A stretch of DNA of 64,000 nucleotides from Actinoplanes cyaneus (GCF_016862095.1 NZ_BOMH01000051.1:1-64000); one strand, 5' to 3'; numbered from the stretch's first letter, positions 36,899 to 45,718 are shown. A program made the numbers and translations. Notes: a model not told the origin generated them from the sequence alone.

Positions 36899-37468
36899 TC
36901 AGCGGGCGCGGGGGAGTTCCTCCTGGGCGGCGGCGAGCCAGTCCAGGGCGTATTCCAGGTCCGCGGCCGCACCACGGCGGCGGTAGGAACGGTCGGCGCG
37001 CGCCGAGGCGGCACAGGACTCGATGGTGCGGCGGGCCCGGGCGTACAGGAACGGATCGTCGATCGGCGCCGGGCGGTCCGGCGCTTTCCGGGCCCGGCGG
37101 ATCCGCAGCCGGCGGAGCACGGCACGGAAGAGATACAACGCCCAGACGCACGCCACCGCGATCGCGGTCAGCCGCGCGGGTTGCGCCGGGCCGGGCACCA
37201 GGAGCAGCAGCGGCACCCCCACGAGAAGCACGGCGAGCAGCACGGCCGAGATCATGGTGCGGTCCGGGCCGGTGGTGCCCGTCCGGTAGCGCGCGGCGGC
37301 GTTGCCCAGCTCGCGGCGCACCTGGCCGAGCCGGGCGAAACCGATGCGATCGGGGCGGTCGGCCGTCCAGTCCCGGCACTGCGCGTCGGTGGTCGCCGCG
37401 GCCAGCTCCCGGTCGAGCCGGCGCAGCCGGGGCGCGACCCCACCGGCGAACGGATCATCCCTGCTCAC
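36899..37468 (-). CDS. Hypothetical membrane protein, 189 aa
   Basis: Starts at a GTG with GGGGAG upstream. Arg/Asp-rich cytoplasmic ends flank one or two helices (MISAVLLAVLLVGVPLLLLVPG and LTAIAVACVWALYLFRAVL). The C-terminus has an amphipathic helix (LEYALDWLAAAQEEL). No family recognised. It ends a pair with the next gene upstream, which has a similar plan (soluble part, two helices, soluble part), so the two may be distant relatives or partners. Confidence 0.6.
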   Translation of the reverse strand: MSRDDPFAGGVAPRLRRLDRELAAATTDAQCRDWTADRPDRIGFARLGQVRRELGNAAARYRTGTTGPDRTMISAVLLAVLLVGVPLLLLVPGPAQPARLTAIAVACVWALYLFRAVLRRLRIRRARKAPDRPAPIDDPFLYARARRTIESCAASARADRSYRRRGAAADLEYALDWLAAAQEELPRAR

Positions 37469-37496
37469 CGGGCGCTCCCCTCGACCGCGGCGGCGC

Positions 37497-38102
37497 TCAC
37501 GGCCAGTCCTTCGAGATGTCGTCCAGATAGCGTTCCAGGCAGTCGATCGCCTGGCAGAGCAGCAGGTCCGCCACGGCGAGCCGCCCCAGCACCGGATCGC
37601 CGCTCATCGCCTGACGCAGCGCCGGCGCCCGCCAGTTGGCCTGTCCGGCTCGCCGCAGCCCCGCCGAGACGAGCCGGACCCGGGCCCGCTCCAGCGCGAA
37701 CGGCACCTCGGCCAGCCCCGGTCCGGGTCTGTCCGGTGGTGACGGCAGCGCGGAAACGGTTCCGCGGCGGCGCAGCACTCCGGCAAGGTGCAGCGCCACG
37801 ATCGACAGGAGACCGGAGAAGGTGAGCGCGGCGAGCAGCCCGCCGCCGGTCGCCCGGGCCAGCGTGGCCGACCCGGCGACCACGGCGGCCGTCACCACTG
37901 TCGTGATCAGCACCGGTATCAGCGCCGGGCGGCGGCGAAGAACCCCGGCCAGCTCGGCGTCGGCCGCGGCGAGCCGCCCGCACGCCGAGCGGATCCAGAA
38001 CTGGTCGAGATCGCCGGCCTCCCGGACGACCTCGTCGAAGCCGTCGGCGATCGGGGCACGCACGGCGCCGAGTTCGGCGGGCAGCGCACGGGCCGGCGGC
38101 AT
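37497..38102 (-). CDS. Hypothetical membrane protein, 201 aa
   Basis: I start it at MPPARALPAEL; a TTG at 38153 adds 17 residues. Two adjacent helices (LIPVLITTVVTAAVVAGSATLA and LLAALTFSGLLSIVALHLAGVL) separate two helical soluble parts. The C-terminus has QAIDCLERYLDDISKDWP. No family recognised. It lies 28 bases upstream of the other hypothetical membrane gene and just downstream of cobK. Confidence 0.6.
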   Translation of the reverse strand: MPPARALPAELGAVRAPIADGFDEVVREAGDLDQFWIRSACGRLAAADAELAGVLRRRPALIPVLITTVVTAAVVAGSATLARATGGGLLAALTFSGLLSIVALHLAGVLRRRGTVSALPSPPDRPGPGLAEVPFALERARVRLVSAGLRRAGQANWRAPALRQAMSGDPVLGRLAVADLLLCQAIDCLERYLDDISKDWP

Positions 38103-38181
38103 ACTTGCAGCGTCGCACCGAAGTGGCGGTTGTGGACTGTCGGGTTTCCGCAACGTCCAGGGTGGCCGGAACCGCCTGGGG

Positions 38182-38892
38182 TCAGCGGGACCGCTGCTGC
38201 CGGAGCCACGCCGCCGCGGCCTCCGCGCTGCTCACGGCCGGCGCCGCGGGCATCGGCGGCCGATCGACGAGAATCACGCGTACGCCCTCGGCCCGCGCCG
38301 CCGCGAGCTTCGCGTCCGAGCCGCCGCTGTCCTTGGTGACCAGCACGTCGATCCGGTGCTCGGCGAGCAGCCACCGTTCGCCCTCGACCGTGAACGGCCC
38401 CCGGTCCAGCAGCACCTCGAGATGGCGCGGCATCGGCGGGGCGGGGGGCTCCACCGACCGTGCCAGGAACCAGCAGTCGTCCCGGTGCGCGAACGCGTGG
38501 ATCGTCTGCCGCCCGGTGGTCAGGAACACGCGTCCCCCGGTCAGCGCCGCCGCCGCGTCCGCTACCGACGCGACGCGCTGCCAGTCGTCGCCCGGCGACG
38601 CGACCCATCCGGGCCTTCGCAGGATCAACGTGGGTACGGCCATTGCCGCCGCGTTCGCGCTGATCCGTGCCGCGAACGGGTGCGTCGCGTCGACCAGCAC
38701 GTCGATTCGCTGCTCGGCGAGATAGCGGGCCAGGCCCTCCGGTCCGCCGAAACCGCCGACCCGCACCTCGCCGGCCGGCAACCGGGGCGCACTGGTCCGC
38801 CCGGCGAGCGACGTGATCACCTCGTGCTCGCCGGCGATCAGGGCCGCCAGCTCACGGGCCTCGGTCGTCCCGCCCAGGATGAGGACCCTCAC
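38182..38892 (-). CDS. cobK: Precorrin-6A reductase
   Basis: A 236-residue enzyme with the N-terminal nucleotide-binding motif LILGGTTEARELA, the conserved DATHPFAARISANA segment, and the C-terminal VTKDSGGSDAKLAAARAEGVRVILVDRPP. It reduces precorrin-6A with NADPH in the aerobic corrin pathway. The ATG overlaps the cobM stop by four bases, making it the third gene of a cobL-cobM-cobK operon. Confidence 0.95.
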   Translation of the reverse strand: MRVLILGGTTEARELAALIAGEHEVITSLAGRTSAPRLPAGEVRVGGFGGPEGLARYLAEQRIDVLVDATHPFAARISANAAAMAVPTLILRRPGWVASPGDDWQRVASVADAAAALTGGRVFLTTGRQTIHAFAHRDDCWFLARSVEPPAPPMPRHLEVLLDRGPFTVEGERWLLAEHRIDVLVTKDSGGSDAKLAAARAEGVRVILVDRPPMPAAPAVSSAEAAAAWLRQQRSR

Positions 38893-39632
38893 GAGCGGCA
38901 GCGGCCCGCGGAGTAGAGGTGACTGTCCGGGAACTGCCCGGCGGTCAGCGCGGCCCCGACCACGATCACCGCGGTCCGCTTGATCCCCGCCTCCTTGACC
39001 TTGGCGGCGATGTCGGCGAGGGTCCCGCGCACGACCAGCTCGTCCGGCCGGCTCGCCCGGGCGACCACAGCCACCGGGCAGTCCGTGCCGTAGTTGCCGA
39101 CCAGCTCCGCCACGACCGCGTCGATCCGCTGCACGGCCAGGTGCAGGACCATCGTGGCCCGGCTCGCGCCGAGCGTGGCCAGGTCCTCGCCGGGTGGCAT
39201 GGCGGTGGCGCGCTCGGCCGTCCGCGTCAGGATCACCGTCTGCGCCACCTCGGGCACGGTGAACTCCCGGGCCAGTGTGGCGGCGGCCGCGGCGAACGCC
39301 GGAACGCCCGGGGTGACGTCGTAGGGCACGCCGGCCGCGTCCAGCCGCCGCATCTGCTCGGCGACCGCGCTGAACACCGACGGGTCGCCGGAGTGCAGCC
39401 GGGCCACGTCGTGACCGTTCGCGTGGGCGGTCACCATCTCGGCGACGATCTCGTCGAGGGTCAGGTTCGCCGTGTCGACCAGGCGCGCGTCCGGCGGGCA
39501 GGCCGTGAGGAGCTCGGCGGGGACCAGACTGCCCGCGTACAGGCAGACCGGGCTCTTGCTGATGAGCCGGTGGCCACGCAGCGTGATGAGGTCGGCGGCG
39601 CCGGGGCCGGCGCCGATGAAGTGCACGGTCAT
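38889..39632 (-). CDS. cobM: Precorrin-4 C11-methyltransferase
   Basis: A 247-residue SAM-dependent tetrapyrrole methylase starting at MTVHFIGAGPGAADLITLRG. Family motifs are present: FIGAGPGAADL, YAGSLVP, RLHSGDPSVFSAVAEQM, and VTPGVPAFAAAAA. It adds a methyl to C11 of precorrin-4. It overlaps both neighbours by four bases. The longer open frame upstream to 40034 belongs to the overlapping cobL gene in another frame. Confidence 0.95.
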   Translation of the reverse strand: MTVHFIGAGPGAADLITLRGHRLISKSPVCLYAGSLVPAELLTACPPDARLVDTANLTLDEIVAEMVTAHANGHDVARLHSGDPSVFSAVAEQMRRLDAAGVPYDVTPGVPAFAAAAATLAREFTVPEVAQTVILTRTAERATAMPPGEDLATLGASRATMVLHLAVQRIDAVVAELVGNYGTDCPVAVVARASRPDELVVRGTLADIAAKVKEAGIKRTAVIVVGAALTAGQFPDSHLYSAGRCRS

Positions 39633-40861
39633 CGGGTCACCGTCCAGATCGTCACGGGCATGAAGGATCGCCAGCCGGTGAAGCCACCCACCGGCGAGCC
39701 GCGCTGCACCGTCAGGCGGGTCAGCTCGCCGCCCAGTCTCGCGTATGCCCCGGCCAGCACCGCCTCCGACTCCACCGTCACCGCGTTCGCGACGAGGCGG
39801 CCGCCGGGCCGCAACTGCCCGAGACACTTCTCCAGTACGCCGTCGCGGGTCACGCCACCACCGATGAAGATGGCGTCCGGGGCCGGCAGGCCGTCCAGCG
39901 CCTCGGGCGCGCGCCCGTGCACGACCCGCAGGTGCGGCACGCCGAGCGCGGCCGCGTTCGCGCTGATCGTGGCGGCCCGGGTGGCGTCCGGCTCGATCGC
40001 CACCGCCTGACCGGCCGGATGGGCGCGCAGCCACTCGATGCCGATGCTGCCCGAGCCGGCGCCGACATCCCAGAGCAACTCACCGGGCACGGGGGCGAGC
40101 GCGGCCAGGGTCACGGCGCGGACCTCGCGCTTGGTGAGCTGGCCGTCCGTCTCGTAGGCCGCGTCGGGCAGCCCCGGGACGACCGCCAGCCGCGGGCCGT
40201 CGCCGCACTCGACGGCGATCACGTTGAGCGGGTCGCCGGGCGGCGCCGCCCAGTCGCCGGCCGTGCCGGTCACCAGCCGCTCATCGGGCCCGCCGAGCTG
40301 CTCCAGGACGGTGAGCAGCGCGTGCGACCAGCCGCGGGCGGTCAGGTGCTCCGCGACCGCGGCCGGGGTGTCCGCGCCCGACGACAGGACCAGGATCCGG
40401 CGGCCCGGGTTGAGCGCGCGGCCCAGCGTCGCGACCGGCGCTGTCACCAGGCTCACCACGTCCGTCCGGGCCAGGTCCCAGCCCAGCCGGGCGGCGGCCA
40501 GCGACACCGAGGACGGGTGCGGGAGGACCCGCAGGCGCTCCGCTCCCAGGACCCGGGCCAGGGTCGCGCCGATGCCGTGGAACATCGGGTCGCCGCTGGC
40601 CAGGACACAGATCCGGCGGTCACGGGCGGCCTCGAACAGGCCGGGGAGCGCGGGCAGCATCGGGGACGGCCAGGAACGCCGCGTGGCGGTCACCGAACGG
40701 GGCAGCAGGGCCAGCTGGCGCGGGCTGCCGAAGATCACTTCGGCGTCGTGGAGAGCTGCCGTGGCCGTACCGGAAAGGTCTTGCGGGCCGCCGGCGCCGA
40801 TACCGACAACCGTGACCCTCGCTGGTGGCAGCGGCTCTGATGGCAGCGGCTCTGATCGCAC
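39629..40861 (-). CDS. cobL: Precorrin-6Y C5,15-methyltransferase (decarboxylating)
   Basis: A 410-residue bifunctional enzyme. The N-terminal half is a tetrapyrrole methylase (VTVVGIGAGGPQDLSG; LASGDPMFHGIGATL), equal to CbiE; the C-terminal half is a Rossmann methyltransferase (LLWDVGAGSGSIGIEWLR; IFIGGGVTRDGVLEKCL), equal to CbiT. It methylates C5 and C15 of precorrin-6 and decarboxylates the acetate. It is the first gene of the operon. The leader MRSEPLPSEPLPPAR contains a short duplication. No cobalamin riboswitch is visible in the 167 bases between it and the divergent flavocytochrome gene. Confidence 0.95.
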   Translation of the reverse strand: MRSEPLPSEPLPPARVTVVGIGAGGPQDLSGTATAALHDAEVIFGSPRQLALLPRSVTATRRSWPSPMLPALPGLFEAARDRRICVLASGDPMFHGIGATLARVLGAERLRVLPHPSSVSLAAARLGWDLARTDVVSLVTAPVATLGRALNPGRRILVLSSGADTPAAVAEHLTARGWSHALLTVLEQLGGPDERLVTGTAGDWAAPPGDPLNVIAVECGDGPRLAVVPGLPDAAYETDGQLTKREVRAVTLAALAPVPGELLWDVGAGSGSIGIEWLRAHPAGQAVAIEPDATRAATISANAAALGVPHLRVVHGRAPEALDGLPAPDAIFIGGGVTRDGVLEKCLGQLRPGGRLVANAVTVESEAVLAGAYARLGGELTRLTVQRGSPVGGFTGWRSFMPVTIWTVTR

Positions 40862-41028
40862 CGGGAGAACCTATCCCGTCCCGCGATCCGGAAATTCTCG
40901 GTCCGTGGTTGAGCCATCCGGCGACGGCGCGCGTACGCATTCCTGACGGCTTCCGACCGAGACCGGGCCGTCACGTCGGCCGCAGGGGTGGCGGGCGCCG
41001 CGAGACGACTGGTGAGCAGGTGAGGACG

Positions 41029-42891
41029 ATGGCCATACCGGCCTTCCAGGACCAGCGTGAGTTACCGGACGACGACGACGGCTACTTCGCTGGGCTGCGT
41101 GCGGAGTCGCGTGACGAGCAGGAGTCGTGGTCGCGTACCCCCGCGCGGTCCGCCTCCCGTCACGACGACGATCGTCCGTCCTGGGACTCGCCCTCCCGAT
41201 CCGCCACCCGGTATCAGGATGACCGGCCGTCGTGGGATTCCCCGTCCCAGGCACGGCCCTCCTGGGACGGGCCCTCGCATGCTGCCCGATTCCAGGATTC
41301 AGCCCGATTCCAGGATTCAGCCCGATCCCAGGATTCAGCCCGATCCCAGGAATCAGTCCGGTCTCAGGATTCAGCGACCCGGGAAGCCCCGTCCCGGGAG
41401 TCGCTGCCGTCCTGGGACTCGATGCCGGAGTGGCCGGCGCAGGAGCCGGGCCCGCAGTCCGCGCCCGCCGACCCGTACCGGCGCGGCGACATCGTCGTCG
41501 AGTCGAACACCTCGCCGACCGGCTGGAAGGCAGGCACCGGCTTCCCCGTGACGGAGGACGACCGGCCGCCGGCCGAGGCCACCTCGGGCAACCGGCTCTT
41601 CACCGTCATGCTTTTCTTTTCCGGGCTGGCGACCAGCATCGCGCTCTGGCTGTTCGACACCCAGGCCGGCGCGGTCAGCGACACCGCCAGCATGATGCTC
41701 GCCGCCGGGCGGATCTCCGGCCTCGTCGGCGGCTACCTGCTCTTCATCCAGCTGCTGATGATGAGTCGCGTCTCCTGGCTGGAGGAGTGGGTCGGCTCCC
41801 GCGACCTGCTGCGCTGGCACCGCTGGCTCGGCACGTCGCTGCTGGTCGCGGTGCTCGCGCACATCGTCACGATCGTCTACGGGTACGCGTTGCTCGCCCA
41901 GACCGGCGTCGTCGACCAGGCGTGGAGCGTGATCACCACGTTCCCCGAGATGATCAGCGCCACGGTTGCGACCGGCCTGCTGGTCCTGCTGTCGTTCACC
42001 TCGATCCGGTGGCTGCGCACGCACCTGCCGTACGAGCTGTGGCACCTGATCCACCTCACCGGTTACCTCGTTCTGCTCCTGGGATACGGCCACCAGGTCG
42101 CCACCGGTGCGGACCTCAGCGGCCGGTTCGCCTCCTACTTCTGGCCCGGCCTCGGCGCGCTGGTGATCGCCGCGCTGGTCTGGGGCCGGATCGTCGAGCC
42201 GGTCTGGCTCAACGCGCGGCACCGGTTCAGCGTCGCCGAGGTGGTCGCCGAGGGCGCCAACACGTTCTCGATCTACATCGCCGCGAAGAACCTGGACAAG
42301 CTGCCCGCGCAGGCCGGCCAGTTCATGCGGTGGCGGTTCCTGAACGGCAACGGCTGGTGGCAGTCGCACCCGTTCTCGCTCTCCGCCGCCCCGAACCGGC
42401 AGTGGCTGCGCCTCACCGTGACCGTCGCCGGCGGGCACACCGCCAAGCTGGGACAGCTGCTGCCGGGCACGCCGATCTGGGCGGAAGGCCCGTTCGGCAC
42501 GTTCACCGCGCAGCGCCGCACCCGGCGCCGGGCCCTGCTGATCGCCGGCGGCAGCGGGATCGCGCCGATCCGCGCGCTGCTGGAAGACATGCCGGCGGAC
42601 ACCATCGTGATCTACCGGGCCAGCCGCCCGGACGAGCTGGTCTTCCGGGCCGAGCTGGAGGAGCTGGCCGAGGAACGCGACGCCTGGGTGCGTTACATCG
42701 TCGGCTCCCGCACCGACCCCGGGCCGCGCCGGCTCTTCACCGAGAACGGGATGCGCGGCCTCGTCCCCGACGTGAACCGCCGTGACGTGTACCTGTGCGG
42801 TCCGCCCGGACTGGTGAACGCGGCGGTCGGGACGCTCAAGCAGCTCGAGGTCCCGGACAGCCAGATCCACCTCGATCCTTTCGAGTTCTGA
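41029..42891 (+). CDS. Membrane flavocytochrome (ferric-reductase-like) with FAD/NAD module
   Basis: A 620-residue protein from the ATG at 41029 with GTGAGGA upstream. The first 190 residues are cytoplasmic and low-complexity, rich in Ser/Asp/Arg with PSWDSPS repeats and five RFQDSA-type hexads. Then come about six helices with histidines placed for haem (RWHRWLGTSLLVAVLAHIV; LWHLIHLTGYLVLLLGYGHQ). The C-terminus is a ferredoxin-NADP-reductase module: FAD site SHPFSLSAAP, NAD site AGGSGIAPIRALLED, and YLCGPPGLV. It should pass electrons from NAD(P)H through flavin and haem across the membrane. The next two genes encode an FMN-binding protein and its flavinylating enzyme, so the three form one electron-transfer unit. 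Confidence 0.88.
   Translation: MAIPAFQDQRELPDDDDGYFAGLRAESRDEQESWSRTPARSASRHDDDRPSWDSPSRSATRYQDDRPSWDSPSQARPSWDGPSHAARFQDSARFQDSARSQDSARSQESVRSQDSATREAPSRESLPSWDSMPEWPAQEPGPQSAPADPYRRGDIVVESNTSPTGWKAGTGFPVTEDDRPPAEATSGNRLFTVMLFFSGLATSIALWLFDTQAGAVSDTASMMLAAGRISGLVGGYLLFIQLLMMSRVSWLEEWVGSRDLLRWHRWLGTSLLVAVLAHIVTIVYGYALLAQTGVVDQAWSVITTFPEMISATVATGLLVLLSFTSIRWLRTHLPYELWHLIHLTGYLVLLLGYGHQVATGADLSGRFASYFWPGLGALVIAALVWGRIVEPVWLNARHRFSVAEVVAEGANTFSIYIAAKNLDKLPAQAGQFMRWRFLNGNGWWQSHPFSLSAAPNRQWLRLTVTVAGGHTAKLGQLLPGTPIWAEGPFGTFTAQRRTRRRALLIAGGSGIAPIRALLEDMPADTIVIYRASRPDELVFRAELEELAEERDAWVRYIVGSRTDPGPRRLFTENGMRGLVPDVNRRDVYLCGPPGLVNAAVGTLKQLEVPDSQIHLDPFEF
41287..41376. repeat. Five tandem 18-base units in the flavocytochrome gene
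   Basis: Units at 41287, 41305, 41323, 41341 and 41359 encode R(F/S)Q(D/E)S(A/V) hexads in frame. Units 1 and 2 are identical and later ones drift, so the array is recent. It lies in the disordered cytoplasmic tail. Confidence 0.85.
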
Positions 42892-42925
42892 CCGTTCCCC
42901 CACGACCTTCGTCTGGAGTCTTGCC

Positions 42926-43438
42926 ATGCGCCGTAGTACCGCAGCAGCCGTCGGCACCCTCACCGGCGCGGCCCTGATCCTCGGGGTCCGCCTGAGCGTG
43001 CAGCCGCCGGCGGCACCGGCAGCCGCGCCGGCCGCTCAGGAACTGACCGGGGAGCCCGCGCCCGCGGAGTCCTCCGCCGCGGCGAAGAAGCCGGCCGGAT
43101 CGTCGTCGGCCAAGCCGAAGGAGAACGGCAAGCCGGCCGGGCAGGCCAAGGAGGAGGACGGCCTCAAGGCCGGGACCTACAAGGGCAAGGCCGTGCAGAA
43201 CCCGTACGGCACGGTGCAGGTCACCATCAAGGTCAGCGGCGGCAAGGTCGCCGGCGCCGACGCCACCTACCCGAAGACCGGCTTCAGCGGCACGATCAAC
43301 CCGGCCGCGGTCACCAAGCTCAACCAGGAGACGCTGACCGCGCAGAGCGCCAAGGTCGACGCGGTCTCCGGCGCGACCTTCACCAGCCAGTCGTACGTGA
43401 CCTCGCTGCAGGCCGCCCTGGACGCCGCCGGCGCGTGA
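42926..43438 (+). CDS. FMN-binding domain protein (covalent flavoprotein)
   Basis: A 170-residue protein. An N-terminal signal or anchor helix (AAAVGTLTGAALILGVRLSV) is followed by an Ala/Lys/Pro-rich linker (about 30-80) and an FMN_bind domain. The flavinylation motif SGATFTS (about residues 150-156) is intact; ApbE attaches FMN to its threonine. It should receive electrons outside the membrane from the upstream flavocytochrome. It sits between that gene (34 bases) and apbE (50 bases). Confidence 0.9.
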   Translation: MRRSTAAAVGTLTGAALILGVRLSVQPPAAPAAAPAAQELTGEPAPAESSAAAKKPAGSSSAKPKENGKPAGQAKEEDGLKAGTYKGKAVQNPYGTVQVTIKVSGGKVAGADATYPKTGFSGTINPAAVTKLNQETLTAQSAKVDAVSGATFTSQSYVTSLQAALDAAGA

Positions 43439-43488
43439 TCCGCGTGCGCTCCGGCCGGCGACCGGCCCGCGGCGCGTAGGGTTTTCGC

Positions 43489-44238
43489 GTGCGCCACGTC
43501 GAGCAGGTCATGGGGACGGTCGTCAGCATCGAGCTCGCCGACGACCTGCCCGAGCCGCGCCTGCGGGAGCTGATCGCCTCGACGTGCGCGTGGCTGCACG
43601 AGGTGGACGCGCGGTTCAGCACCTACCGGGAGGACAGCGAGGTCAGCCGCCTCCGGCGTCGCGAGATCGACCTGCCGGACTGCTCGGACGATCTGCGCCT
43701 GGTCCTGGACCGCTGCGCCGGGCTGTGGCGGGAGACCGACGGCTACTTCGACGCGTACGCGACGGGCCCGCTCGACCCTTCCGGATACGTCAAGGGCTGG
43801 TCCGTCGAGGTGGCCTCGGCACGCCTCGCCGCGGCCGGCTCCACACGGCACCACCTCAACGCCGGCGGCGACATCCGGATGCGCGGCGCGGCTCCCGGCG
43901 GCGGGCCGTGGCGTGTCGGGATCCGGCACCCGTGGCAGGCCGACAAGCTCGCCTGGGTCCTCGCCGTCCGGGAGGGCGCGGTCGCGACCTCCGGAACGTA
44001 CGAGCGGGGCGCGCACGTCTGGAACCCGCGCACCGGCGCCCCCGCCACCGGGCTGCGGTCGGTCACCGTCACCGGCCCGGACCTGGCGGTGGCCGACGCC
44101 TACGCCACCGCGGCCCTGGCCATGGGGGAGCCGGGGCTGGCCTGGCTCGCCAAGCGGGTCGCCGACGGCTACGAGTCGGCGGCCGTCACCGAGGACGGCC
44201 GCGCCTTCACCTCGCCGGGCCTGCCCGTCGCCCCTTGA
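43489..44238 (+). CDS. apbE: FAD:protein FMN transferase
   Basis: A 249-residue ApbE-family enzyme from a GTG. Family motifs: MGTVVSIEL, FSTYREDSEVSRL, HHLNAGGDIRM, the VATSGTYERGAHVWNPRTGAPA segment and the AVADAYATAALAMG segment with the metal-binding Asp. It transfers FMN from FAD to a threonine of a partner protein, surely the upstream FMN-binding protein. No signal peptide is seen, unlike many Gram-negative ApbE proteins. Confidence 0.93.
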   Translation: MRHVEQVMGTVVSIELADDLPEPRLRELIASTCAWLHEVDARFSTYREDSEVSRLRRREIDLPDCSDDLRLVLDRCAGLWRETDGYFDAYATGPLDPSGYVKGWSVEVASARLAAAGSTRHHLNAGGDIRMRGAAPGGGPWRVGIRHPWQADKLAWVLAVREGAVATSGTYERGAHVWNPRTGAPATGLRSVTVTGPDLAVADAYATAALAMGEPGLAWLAKRVADGYESAAVTEDGRAFTSPGLPVAP

Positions 44239-44240
44239 CC

Positions 44241-44366
44241 GTCCCAGGCCTCCCGCCGGTCCCGGTCTTGCCGCGAGCCCCGGTTCTCCCGGCGGTCCCG
44301 GTTCTCCCGGCCATCCCGGTTCTCGTGACGGTCGCGGTGCTCGCTGCCGTCCCGGTCCTCCCGGCG
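44241..44366. repeat. Seven 18-base tandem units between apbE and the Eis-like gene
   Basis: Starting three bases after the apbE stop, an 18-base unit of the form GTCCCGGTTCTCCCGGCG repeats seven times, with a partial eighth running into the stop of the convergent gene at 44374. On the plus strand it would read as a hydrophobic hexapeptide (PVLPAV-like), on the minus strand as Arg/Asp/Glu-rich hexads. Neither frame has a start or context for a gene. It fills nearly the whole gap. Confidence 0.85.
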
Positions 44367-44373
44367 CTTCCGG

Positions 44374-45552
44374 TCAGAACTGCGCGAACAGGTACGGCAG
44401 CCGCCGTGGGAACAGCGCACCCAACCGGCTGATCGCGTCAGCGTCCAGGTCACCCAGACCGCGGGTGACGACCTCGACGGGATCCAGCGCCCCGTAGGCC
44501 AGCGCGCTGAACCCGGCCGCCGTCAGCGTCGCCGACGGGGTGCCGCCGGACTTGACCGTGAGCTGCCCGTCGTCGGCGCCGAGTTCCCACACCCCGCCGA
44601 TCAGCTCGTCGCCGGCGATCTCCACGGTGATCCCGCCGGCGCCCACCCGGCTGCCGGCCAGGCCCGGCACGTCGAGCACCCGGACCATTGCGGCGGTGTG
44701 CAGCGGGTTCTCGATCACGGCACTGGTGGTCACCGTCATGTCGGTGCCCCACAGCTCGGGCAACTCGTCCGCCCCCAGCTTCACCTCGATGTGGGCGACC
44801 TGGTCGACGTGCCGGGCGAAGAACTGCAGCAGCAGCGCGCGCCCGAGCGGACCGGTGGTGAACAGGTTCGACCCGAGGAGGGTGCCGCCGTAGTCGTCGA
44901 TCTTGTAGCGCACCCCGCCCACGACCTCGTCGCCGACCCGGGCGATCGCCACCCACATCTGCTCCTCACGGAACTCCGCCGAGCGGGTCTCGTCGAAGAC
45001 CGCGAACCCGTGGCGCTCGGCGAGGAGACGGTGCTGCAAGCCGTCGTACGCCTCCCAGCCGTCCTTGATCCGCAACCGCTGGACCGAACCGGGGAGCTCG
45101 CGCCGCTGGAGCTCGGAGAGCCCTTCCGGGGTGAACCGGACGGTGCGCGTGCGGGGGATGCCGACATAGCCGAACCGCGCGTAGAAACTCGGGCGGAACG
45201 GATAGAGCGCACTCACCGTGGAGCCCTCGTCGCGCGTCTGCCGCAACAGCCGGGTCAGCAGCTCACGCACCAGCCCCCGGCGCCGCGCCGACGGGTGCGA
45301 CGAGACCCCGGACACGCCGGCCATGTCGTGCACCTGGCCGCGCACGTTCTGCCGCATCGGAATGGAGACGACGCCGGCCAGGGCCTCGCCCTCCTCCTCG
45401 GCGATGAGGCAGGTCACCGTCTCGAAGAACCGCAGCCGCTTCCGGTATTTCTCGAGTTCGTCGTCGGACCAGGGCGATGACGCGAACGCATAGCTCTGCA
45501 AGGGGAACGTGGTCGTCTCGCGCTCATCGACGCCGATCTGCCGGATCTCCAT
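44374..45552 (-). CDS. Eis-like GNAT N-acetyltransferase
   Basis: A 392-residue protein from MEIRQIGVDE; upstream ATGs at 45561 and 45570 are alternatives. The plan is that of the Eis family: N-terminal GNAT domain with the acetyl-CoA loop (GVSSHPSARRRGLVRELL), a second degenerate GNAT domain, and a C-terminal SCP2-like domain (VEIAGDELIGGVWELGADDGQLTVKSGG). The protein ends in Phe (YLFAQF), matching the catalytic C-terminal carboxylate of mycobacterial Eis, and the general-acid Tyr region SFYARFGYVG is present. Eis enzymes acetylate amines of aminoglycosides and proteins. Resistance activity here is plausible but untested. Confidence 0.9.
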   Translation of the reverse strand: MEIRQIGVDERETTTFPLQSYAFASSPWSDDELEKYRKRLRFFETVTCLIAEEEGEALAGVVSIPMRQNVRGQVHDMAGVSGVSSHPSARRRGLVRELLTRLLRQTRDEGSTVSALYPFRPSFYARFGYVGIPRTRTVRFTPEGLSELQRRELPGSVQRLRIKDGWEAYDGLQHRLLAERHGFAVFDETRSAEFREEQMWVAIARVGDEVVGGVRYKIDDYGGTLLGSNLFTTGPLGRALLLQFFARHVDQVAHIEVKLGADELPELWGTDMTVTTSAVIENPLHTAAMVRVLDVPGLAGSRVGAGGITVEIAGDELIGGVWELGADDGQLTVKSGGTPSATLTAAGFSALAYGALDPVEVVTRGLGDLDADAISRLGALFPRRLPYLFAQF

Positions 45553-45656
45553 GCCGCCCATCCAACCCATCCGCGCCCGCCGCCGCACGCCGAATTCCGC
45601 ACCCCCGCGGCCAGCCCCGCATCTGCCCTGGTCACGACACGCCGGGGGACCCCGGT

Positions 45657-45686
45657 TTGGAGAAGTCCCAGGTGACCGGCTATGGT
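45657..45686 (+). promoter_or_regulatory. Promoter of tRNA cluster 1
   Basis: TTGGAG (45657-45662) and TATGGT (45681-45686) are separated by 18 bases. The second tRNA cluster has TTGGCA, 18 bases, TAAGGT at the same position, so the arrangement is conserved between the duplicates. Confidence 0.6.
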
Positions 45687-45718
45687 TTTGTCCGTCGCCA
45701 GGGAGACCAGGCGGCAAC

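Noticed and set aside
40862..41028. Cobalamin riboswitch upstream of cobL
   Set aside because: I looked for a conserved B12-box and long structured leader; the gap is only 167 bases and shared with a divergent gene, and no B12-box was seen.
44169..44453. Arg/Asp-rich repeat protein on the minus strand
   Set aside because: It is the 18-base satellite read in one frame, flanked by shadow sequence of apbE and the Eis-like gene.
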